Source: Metopolophium dirhodum
Lineage: Eukaryota; Arthropoda; Insecta; Hemiptera; Aphididae
Length of the DNA stretch: 64,000 nucleotides
NCBI RefSeq assembly: GCF_019925205.1
Contig: NC_083561.1
Location: 23,373,217 to 23,437,216 of the forward strand
Direction: 5' to 3'
Both the position numbers and the translations under genes were made by a program. The notes under the pieces were generated by a model, which saw only the letters and a program-made list of their open reading frames with translations, searched no databases and had not been told where the DNA came from. Shown here piece by piece: positions 14,301 through 23,800 of this stretch. The number at the start of each line of letters is the position of its first letter. Positions within the stretch are counted from its first letter, which is position 1.

Positions 14301-17300
14301 CGCGACTAATTGCCACTGTCCTTCGGCCACCGCGACGTTGTTTATTATATTAAACTACCAACTATAGGTCTATTGCTATGAGTAGTACTATAGTCTATAC
14401 TCTATAGTCTATAGTACTTACATAATATATTATATTATAGGTTCTATTATAGAACTTCTATATAATACATAGCCAGCTAATAGTTAGTAGCTAATATATT
14501 ATAGCCCCGTTGACTGTTGTTTCGAGCCTAATGAGTAATGGTTATTAGGTACATATATATATATATATATATAGGCTATAATAAAACATAAAACTACAGC
14601 TTCTACAAATTACGATGCATCATGAGATTCCTAGATTTCGACTCTTTAGTCTTTTTCGTATTTATATACTGTAGATATTTGTAGAAAATAAATTACATAT
14701 TATTTTCCTTTTCCTAGACTTTCTTTTTTTAAGTAAACATGTATCACGATTTTCCAGTTCTTCGTGGACATACCTATCACCTATGTATACCTATACAGCT
14801 GGCTATACTAATAAATTATAATACGTATAATTATTTAGAATGCTGTACAAATGTCTTTCGATCGGTAAAGGTTATATAAACTAATAAACTTAAATAGATT
14901 ATATAGGTAGACAGCGGTAGTTATAATTAATATGCCAGTATGCCACCATCCCGATTAATTATTATATCCACTACAGTCTTGGGTAATATTCCGAATACTT
15001 TTTAAGTATTCAGAATAACTATTAAGAATATTCTTAAAAGTATTTTATTCCAATAAGAAAATACTTTTTACTTTCAATAAAAATTTCTTGTTTTCCTTGT
15101 TTTTTGGAAATTTTTACAATATTACACACATTTTAAAATTTTAAATAAAGTGTAAGCAACTTAAATTATAATGTATTTTGAATTATTCAATATTATATAC
15201 CTGTGTTGGCAGTTGGCACTAATTTCAAATTTTCTCGAAGAAAAGAATCATTGGTTTAATATATAAAACAAAAACTAAAAAAAAAGAACAGGCACATATA
15301 CAGGGGATTTTGGGGGATCAACCCACTCCCCCCCCCGATTTTTTTTGTGGTGTACACGTGCCCAAAGCTTTTAAAGTATTCGAAAACCTACTATTAAATT
15401 TAGTATTTTTCATAAATATTCGAGTATTTATTTCAAATACTTTTTATGAATATTTCACCCAAGTCTGATCCACTATCCCCACGTGTAGGTGGCCAATCCT
15501 TGCTCTTTATATTGCTATTATTTACTATGGCATCAGGTCAACGAACACATTTTTGGCATTAATCCAAAACATGACATAATATGCGCACATACAAATATGA
15601 TATTGCTGCATGTGCAGTATGCGTCGATTATTGAACAGCGTGCCGGTATTGATAGGTGTATTATTGTATTAATGTATTATACTGTGTGTCTATATAGGCG
15701 CGTGTAAGTACGCTATTTTATGTCATAGCCTGTGGGCATAATATAATACGATTATTATTACATGTATTTTATATATAATATATACGGTGTACCTATATAT
15801 ATATACCTGCATTCGACGCCGTGTCCATACATATACCTACAACATTTTCTTCTCGGTTGATCAGTAAACCGAAACGAAGTAAACACACATTGTCCTCATA
15901 TGCGACATGCAATTATTAGTCTTGAGCAAGCAATCGATCGGATCGATTTTTTTCACAAAAAAAACAGAGTTCAAACGTTATATTAATATGTAGATATACG
16001 TCATACCTACATATTATATTGCGTCATTCACGCAGTTTCGTGTACTTTAAGACCTTGTCCTTTATATAAGTCCTAGCTGAATAACCCGGCGTTTCCCGGG
16101 AAAATGGGAAATAATCGTGATTACTGATTAATCGATTCCTTTTGGGTGTAATTTGTATACAGTGTACCTAAAATAGAATTTAAGTCATAGTTGATCATCC
16201 CGGATTTTTAGGAGTATTTAATATTCATATATTAGTATATTTTGATGGGTTATTTTATTTTATTTTTACGGACAAACCGGCGTAATTGTACCTAGCTTTG
16301 TGAAATAATTCGCCTATATAACCTGCAACCAAAGGCAACCATTAATAAACAAAAAATAAGTTTCGATTTCCACTGTGAATCTTAAGATCTCTGTTTTACC
16401 ACCTCTTTAAAGAGCGAATGTCAGAAAATCCTTTCTTATTGTATATCTAGATCATTAGAGGAACCATAGTATTCCACACTAAGTATTCAAAATATCAAGT
16501 TCGTACGTTTTGTATTTTAAAACCAATATTGTATATTTAGTTAAGATATTGCTTGATAGGTGGCGCCATTGTTATATTCTTACAACCCTTTATTTTTCCC
16601 TTTAAGGATTGAATTTCCAAAAATCATTTCTTAGCGGACGCTTACGTCATAATAGCTATCTATATGCCAAATTTCAGCCAGATCTGTCCAGTGGTTCCGC
16701 CTAGGCGATGATGAATCACTCAGGACAAGTCATTTTATATATAGAAAATAATGTATAAAATATAAATATATAATATTATATTTTGTAAAATAGGTAGATA
16801 TTATTAATATATTTATTTGGTTTGTCTAAAAGCTAACATATAGATAGTGATGTAGGTAGGCAGTAGACTAGTAACCTGTAGGTATTCGTTAAATCATTAT
16901 GTGCCCATATAATATTATATAATATATTATAATCACACGTACATGTAGATAGCTCATAGCCTAAATATCATTACCTACGGTATATAGGTACTATATGCAT
17001 CGAATTTATAGCAGCACTCAATATATTTTATTTGGACATTTATCTATTTGACTATATAATGTATCTAGATAAATACTTAATCATATAATATTATAGAATT
17101 GACAATTGTATCCTACCTACCTATTTATTATATTATGTTCATCTAAGATATAAGACTCTATAAGGAGTTAATTATCCAATAATATATTGTTGATGCTTTG
17201 TATAAAATTTGTTAAATAATCTGGTATAATATAGGGCTAAACCCAACTTGTAGGGCTGTAGTCTGCAGTATTAATAAATTATAATGGAAACAATTACAAG

Positions 17301-20300
17301 GACCAATTCCACACTATCATGTCGTTTTCAGGAGATGACGAAAAATTGTTATAGAATACTATAATTACATTTTTTTATTGATACAATTATTCTATGCCCT
17401 AAGATAACCCAACATAGTAATATTAAAAAAACAAATGTTATACACTTTTACCTATTGGCTATTAGACGAATTTATAGAATAATGAAATTAGGCACTTTGG
17501 AGCATTTTTTGTTGCAGCCTAATTTAAAAATATTTTGTACCTATATAACTACTTTAATAAAATAAAAAATATAATACCTTATATACATAAATACTTTAAT
17601 TCATAAATTTAATATTTATTTGGATAACTACCATACACTTATGCCGTAAATCGTAATATTAAACCAACCTACTAATTACTATTATAATAATTAATAAGAA
17701 TAACCATTGACCCGAAAGCTGAAACACAAAACAGCGAAAGCTGTGTAGAAACTAGAAAGGAAATCTGACCCTATACTAGCATCACATGTGGACGGTAATG
17801 TCTGTCATCACGATTTACAACAGAGTTGGTATTTGTTCCAATAATCATCATCGAGGCAATGAGACCCTCAATTGAAGGTGTTTTATTTTAGACATTTTCA
17901 TATAGTTTGTACACAGGGGTGAACAAATAGCGAATTCGCAGTACTTTTCTTTATTAACAATTGTCAATTAAATAATTATTGGAAAAAGAACGGGAATATA
18001 ACTCAACTTATCACATGCGGCTTCGACAAATAGGATTTTGTTTGTTCTTTTTAATATCTAAAAAGGTATAACCTTAGAAGCGAGTTCCTAGGTTTTTTAA
18101 TTAATATAATATAAATATAATTGTTCCTAGATAGGTAAGCAGTTCATGGCAAATCTAAAATAGATTTAAGATTTCTAAGAAAATATTCAATAGGTGATAC
18201 TAGGTATAAAACTACTCTATTCCAAATAAAAAAACCAACTTTTTTTTTTGCGCACGAGGAGCATGGTGAAAACGTTGTGACAATACAGTTCATTTCAGTT
18301 CTACAGTTTCACGTCAAGAAACACCATGGTGTATACGTAGTGAACTGTATTGTCACAACCATACCCCGCGTGCGCAAAAAAAGTGTCTTATTATTTGGTT
18401 AGAGTATAGTGACAATGTACTACAATATTATTGTTGTTGTTTGTAAGTTATTTTGGTTGGGGGGATGGGGGGGGGGGGGAGAATCGGGGCTCCAGCCCAT
18501 TTTATTTCCGACAACAGATGGTAATGTTGTATACTGACGTTATCTATATAGTTGCCTTAAAAATGTAAAAAGCGATACACGTGAATACGTGATTGTCGCT
18601 GAAGTGCATGACCGTTATTCGTTGTCTTTTAATTTAGATATTGCTGGGGCGGACAGTTCGTTAGAAAATCGAGTAATCGTAAGATTTGTCCGACAATCGC
18701 TAATTCCTATCCATATTTTTTTTCGGGTATGTTTATATAAAAAACCACCAATTCGACAAGCAAAAAACGTCCTTAAAGGCAATTATGCACGATAGGTAGA
18801 GGATTAAACAATTTAAGTATCGGACATTGCTACATCAGAACATTATGTACGATACGCCGATACATCATACACACGGAAGGTAATGCGATAGTTTTTTTTT
18901 TTTTTGATCATCTGAGGCCACGTTAAAGCACCGTGAAAAATATCAGTTGTCTCGAGAGTTCTAGACCATTGGTTTTCGGTAGCATCGCCCCCTCCCCCAC
19001 ATCTCTGGTCTCTGGACATCGTGAGCAGTAGCCAGTAGGTACCTATTTCATTCAGAGCTCAGGCCTAAGTTGCGCCTCGAGACCTATACTGCCCTAGCCC
19101 TATATATCCAACACATGACGGACCTACACCATGTTTAACTATGTGAACTAAAAAACAGGTTGCAGTTATATTTATACAATTTTTTGTATTCAATTTAGTT
19201 ACATTACAGTAGTTTAAAGTAATATTTTTATTTTATTAAATTGCATCGATCTTAACATTGTTTTTCAGCTAGTTCATCGAATTATGTGCTGAATTTTTTT
19301 TTTAATTATAAATTCTTTAGTGTTGAAACGATTTTGACCTATTGATGTTTTCAACCAAGTTTTTAGAGGCCCCCCCACGTCCCTTTATCACAGCCTATGA
19401 TTATACAATAGCTCCTCTAGTTTTTATTTTTTTGTCTGGCCGTCTTAGAAGAGATATTCAGATACACGTTTAACCACGGTTTACACAGTATATATACTAC
19501 ACTAAGTCTAACAGAAAAATCGGACAAAAAAAAAAAATGTATGCTACTTCATTCAACGTGTGACAAAAATTGTTAAAATTGTATGATTAGTAAATAGTTT
19601 TAAGAATATACCCATGTTAACAAATTTCCATAAATAATATTTTTAAAAATTCTAAAAAATAAACTACTTGACTTAGATAAATGTTAATACCATCCAAATC
19701 GTTATTATAATCAGATTCACAAATTTGCTATTTGGAATCCATTCAAAATAATTTAAGTCAAATTTAAAATTTTCAGGATTAAAAAATAAAAATATGTTAT
19801 TAATATTTTTTATCACATTTGTAGCGCAAGTGGCTATAAATTATATATCAACAAAATGTTAAAAATAATGTTTAGAACAAGTTATTCTAAAAGTCAGTTC
19901 TTTCAGTTACACCCTGTATATTGCAATATTATGTTCTCTAGTTATATTATAACTTGCATAGTATTAACTAAACAATCCTATACTCTATTCAGGATGAGTT
20001 TGAACCGCTCGCTCGACCAAAACGTTTTTTTCTGCGCATTTCCACCACAATCCAGACATCGGTGAGAGCATTAACACAGGCGTCCGACAATGACTGTCAG
20101 CCAATCACAGAACGCATAGCCATCGCATGGGAGGTGGTCATGCACTGTTCAGCATGTCAGGCTGCATGCGTAACGCAGTTCAAACTTATCCTGAATAGAG
20201 TATACATTTAGATGGATCAAAGTTGACACCCCTTGATGATCTCATATAACAATAATGAAAAAAATAAAAAACGCTCATCGTTTATTCATTTTTAATTTTA

Positions 20301-20697
20301 TTGTATTTGAATACTACGATAAGTTATATACTAACTCTTATATAATAATATTATATAGCAGTCAGTTTATTTTTCATTTTTATTATAAACAGTAAGTTAT
20401 AGCTTGAAAACCAATTTTGAAAGATAAAATCAACACATGAATTCTAGTATGCACAAAATATGATGACAAATACATTAAATCATGTTTAACTTTATTTAAA
20501 TGTTAATTCATTTTTTAATCTTGTTATTAATAATTCTTTCGCAATATTTTTCAGTTTATGAAATCCAACGCAAATATGTGGAACATGATTTTGTTGTGTC
20601 AAAACCATTTGTCTATTTTGTGATGGACATACATACCAAAGTCAGTCTTATAGCTGGAGTAATCACTGATCCGCTAGCATCACCAATTTGGATTTAA
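2312..20697 (+). CDS. Serpin-fold secreted protein with large Ser/Thr-rich insertion
   Basis: Eight exons: 2312-2357, 6591-6718, 8709-8894, 8962-10489, 10569-10783, 12002-12187, 13751-13880 and 20555-20697. They total 2562 nt, encode 853 residues, and all phases agree. The N-terminus (MKIIWITPLLLIQSY) looks like a signal peptide. Serpin landmarks: NIAFSPFGLMAVSVLLYEG (s6B/hB), FIFELKSQVIEIPL then YTLMILMPN (s2B-s3B), GLSELL, a VGIHDVF / ADLSFMS / LFVSSVQQ stretch, and the C-terminal signature DFVVSKPFVYFVMDIHTKVSLIAGVITDP. Between about residues 167 and 540 is a Thr/Ser-rich mucin-like insertion with N-glycosylation sequons, followed by a basic stretch containing KKRRRR. The insertion sits where helices E-F and strands s1A-s3A should be. 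The reactive loop is short and lacks the Glu-Gly-Thr/Ala-rich hinge of inhibitors, so a non-inhibitory role is likely. AATAAA at 20780 may be its polyadenylation signal. Long introns carry MITEs. A small extra phase 1-1 exon in the last intron cannot be excluded. Confidence 0.87.
2940..4188. repeat. Aphid-type interspersed repeat, copy 1 (serpin intron 1)
   Basis: The stretch at about 3267-3430 recurs with divergence at about 3729-3890 (offset about 463 bp; shared TAAATATCAATAAAATTTTAT and AAGGCTCCT). The right end (4050-4188) carries CGCTCAGAATTG, a TGATATTATATCATTA near-palindrome and GTGACATCCACTTACCC. The same modules recur at 30758-32367 in both orientations, and GCTCAGAATCGTTTTTC recurs near 62572. 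Class unassigned. Confidence 0.7.
5995..6120. mobile_element. Foldback MITE, 126 bp
   Basis: The arms begin TATGTGTGGC and end GCCACACATA, and they continue to pair imperfectly through GCGGGAAG and TTTCAGTC. The element is unusually GC-rich for this region. It lies in intron 1 of the serpin-like gene. Confidence 0.65.
7122..7340. mobile_element. MITE, 219 bp, with ACAAGGTTATTGCA terminal repeats
   Basis: The left end reads TTAAATATACAAGGTTATTG and the right end is its reverse complement with few changes. A second, inner inverted pair (CAGCGTAAGGGG / CCCTTACGCTG) lies inside. It is in intron 2 of the serpin-like gene. Confidence 0.65.
14550..14573. repeat. (TA)n microsatellite
   Basis: About 11-12 TA units in the last intron of the serpin-like gene. 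Confidence 0.8.
14974..15467. mobile_element. hAT-like MITE, 494 bp, perfect 8-bp target duplication
   Basis: The terminal inverted repeats are CAGTCTTGGGTAATATTC and the reverse complement of GAATATTTCACCCAAGTCTG. Both sides are flanked by the identical 8 bp ATCCACTA (14966-14973 and 15468-15475), the hAT hallmark. The interior is rich in AAGTATTC-type palindromes and has no coding capacity. A related fragment lies near 33370-33490. Confidence 0.85.
16079..16745 (+). mobile_element. Non-autonomous transposon remnant (ACCCGGCG...TATATATAG type)
   Basis: It starts with AATAACCCGGCGTTTCCCGG and ends with CCAGTGGTTCCGCCTAGG, then GATGATGAATCACTCAGGAC and a TATATATAG tail. Ends of this kind are widespread in arthropod non-autonomous elements. 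I cannot assign the superfamily, and no ORF is present. Confidence 0.5.
18213..18406. mobile_element. Foldback MITE, about 194 bp
   Basis: The long arms pair almost end to end: GTTGTGACAATACAGTTCA (18273 on) against TGAACTGTATTGTCACAAC, then GCGCACG against CGTGCGC, then CCAAATAA against TTATTTGG. A short loop is near 18310-18325. It lies in the last intron of the serpin-like gene. Confidence 0.75.
18459..18480. repeat. Poly-G-rich run
   Basis: A G-rich tract (GGTTGGGGGGATGGGG, then a run of about 13 G) inside the last serpin-gene intron. It could form a G-quadruplex or be a transposon-end remnant. Confidence 0.6.
19979..20204. mobile_element. MITE, about 226 bp, TA-flanked
   Basis: Near-perfect terminal inverted repeats of about 28 bp (ACTCTATTCAGGATGAGTTT...). 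The other end differs by few bases. TA dinucleotides border both ends, as expected for Tc1/mariner-like or other TA-targeting elements. It sits 350 bp upstream of the last serpin-gene exon. Confidence 0.75.
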
Positions 20698-20870
20698 TAT
20701 TATCAGAATTAGATATTGTGCATCTTGCATTAATATTTTTTTTTATAAATTAAGGTTAATAACAGTATTGTTTTGTAAAAATAAAAAATGTAAAAACTAG
20801 TTGTGTCAAAAAACATTTGTTATTTAATAATGTCAGAACAACATGAACATCATTACAAAATAACATTTAT

Positions 20871-23800
20871 TTATTTGCCTTTCTTGGCCTTGATCTTCCT
20901 GTGGTAAAATTCCAATTCTTTGCCTTCTAAGATGTAACCATCAGCACGTCCGCATTGACCAGGTCTGCTTCCCAAGCATGCTAAATAATATACACAAAAA
21001 TTAATTTAAAGTCATAGAAGTGTCTAGAATTTAATCACATATGTGGCCAATGAAAATCTCTTAAATTAATTAATTCTGATAGTATATAAAGTATGTAATT
21101 GGTTCCACGAGAAAACTGAAACCAGGTCTTCTATTGAAAAGGTTTATGAGTGGGGTTATGCAGAAACACTTATTTTAGTTGGGGCGCAGCATGTTCTGTA
21201 ATGGGACAGAGTATAGTTAATTGTTGCCGAATAACCTATAAGCGTCGACGGTAAGTTGTATATAGCACCCTAAAATAGAATCCAAAAAAATAACTAGTCT
21301 ACACTGCATGATAATTATTATAATGTTATTATTATCAACTCAAAATTCTGTGAGAAGCTGATTTTGTAGGTATTGTCACAACACGCCTCTGATAAAATAT
21401 AACATATTTGAGGGGATTAAAAACATCACAAAAACACAAAGCAATACTCAGAAGAAAATGATTCACATTTCATATAAAAATCATATTAACGAGATTTCTT
21501 GAACATCATAGTATTGCATTATATTCATAAATCATAAATTAAAATAGTGTTGGTTTTAGACAATTATTTTTAATATTGTGAATGAAAGCCTTGTACATAA
21601 ATATAATTCAGGGTAACTATGAAAACATCATAAGACAGGATACATTACACTATCTTAAACTTACAATTTGTCATCATAACATTTATGTAAAGTACTTAAT
21701 ATAATATTATAAAAAACGCTCAGTGTAACTATGACAAAAAATGTTCATATTATTGACTGATATTAATCAAAACGATTAAAATCAAAATTTTCAATATCAC
21801 CATTATAAACTTAAAAATCATCATGGCGTTCGAATATTTTTTTCATTGGTACATTATTAGTAATTTGGTGGCACTTACCTAATAGACGAGAGGTTTGGAA
21901 CTGTTCATCAATTGAAGCTTCAACTTTGGCAAAACGTTGCCGTTTCTTGTATTTAGCTTCAGCCTTTGTTGATCGTTTCTTATTCAATACAGCATCTTCA
22001 GCTTCAGTCTGTAAATAATTTAACAAATACAATTAAGATACTGGTTTATAATTAATAGATTACAATAAACCATAATAAAATTAATAAGTATTCTTAAAAA
22101 AAAAAATTTTCATGAAATAGGCAATTTCTATCAGGAAGATCTCTAAAGCTTTCTTTTTAAATTTAAACATCAGAGCGCTGCGGAATAAGTTATGTCCTCA
22201 TAATTATTATCAGGAACCGAAATATTACTCATCATTTGGATTTAAATGTTGCCTTATATACATAATATGTAAAATAAATAATCTAATTCTTACATATTTG
22301 TTATATAATGTAACCTACACATTTTGTATAGGTCATAGGATATTCACATTTCTGCTCTCAGCTAATACACGGTCATCAATAATCAGACGGCAATTCCTAT
22401 CAGAAAGGTTCATCATAGCAGATACATTTTTTCAAATTTAACATCAGAGCGCTGCGGAATAAGTTATGTCCTCATATGATTATATCAGGAACCGAAATAT
22501 TACTCATCATTTGAATTTAAATGTTATCTTATAAAATAATATTTTATTAATTATCTACTAAGTATAATATATATATATATATATAAACATATAATTTAAT
22601 GGCTATCTACATATTTTTAACAGGATTCCTACATTTCTGCTCTCAGCTAATACACGGTCATCAATAATCAGACGGCAATTCCTATCAGAAAGGTTCATCA
22701 TAGCAGATATATTTTTTCAAACCTAACATCAGAGCGCTGCGGAATAAGTTATGTCCTCATATGATTATCAGGAACCGAAATATTACTCATCATTTGAATT
22801 AAAATGTTATATTATGTACAAATATAACAGAAATAATAAAATTCTTAACAGTTACAAATGTCTAGTTTATTATTCACATTTCTGCTTTCAGCTAGAACAC
22901 GGTCATCAATAATCAGACGGCAATTCCTATCAGAAAGGTTCATCATAGCAGATTAATTTTTTTATATTTAACATCAGAGCGCTGCGGAATAAAAAATGTC
23001 GTCATAAGAAAACATCAGGAACCGATAAATTACTCATCATTTTAATTTTGATTAAATATATTATATACATGAAAAAGGAACTGTGCTCTCAGATAGTACA
23101 CGGTCATCAGTTAGTCAGACGGCAATTCCTATCAATAATGAAGGTTCATCATAGAGCAATAAAAATTGAAATTTTTAAAATTATATCAGTAAGTTATCAT
23201 TTTTTAATTTAATAATACATACTAATTTTGTAGTCTTCCTTCTGCCAATAGGCAAAGCGTAATGGCCTTCATACCATTGGCGGAATGGTGTTGCGTCAAT
23301 TACAACAATAGCGTTCTTAACCAAAGTTTTGGTTCTGACCAACTCATTGTTTGAAGCATTGTAGATAACATCAATGATACGAGTCTTAGCAGAAATACCT
23401 AGAGTAAATAAGTATTTAATTAAAATTTGAAAAAAATGTATACAATTTTATTTCATAGTTGTAACATACCTTCAGAACCCCATGCAAAATTTCCTTGATC
23501 TAATCTTAATGCTCTGTATTTCTTGTTACCTCCTCTAGTACGAACAATGTGTACACGACGGGCTCCAAGCTAAAAATAATTAAAAGTGATATAAACAAAC
23601 TTGTTATATAATATTAATACTATGAAACTGAGCATAGCTAAAAAAATATATTGACATTTTAGAGTAAAGGGGCCTATTTCAGGATATTAATAAGCGGATA
23701 TATTTGCTAATCATTGAATATCATAGTTTAATTTATCATCATAAATAGGACATAATACAAAATAAGTACAAATTTTTTTTCAATATTATTATCAGACAAA

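Noticed and set aside
21090..21260. Possible H/ACA snoRNA in RpS8 intron 5
   Set aside because: The stretch is GC-richer than the intron and has AGAACA on the minus strand, but I could not draw two clear hairpins with an ACA tail.
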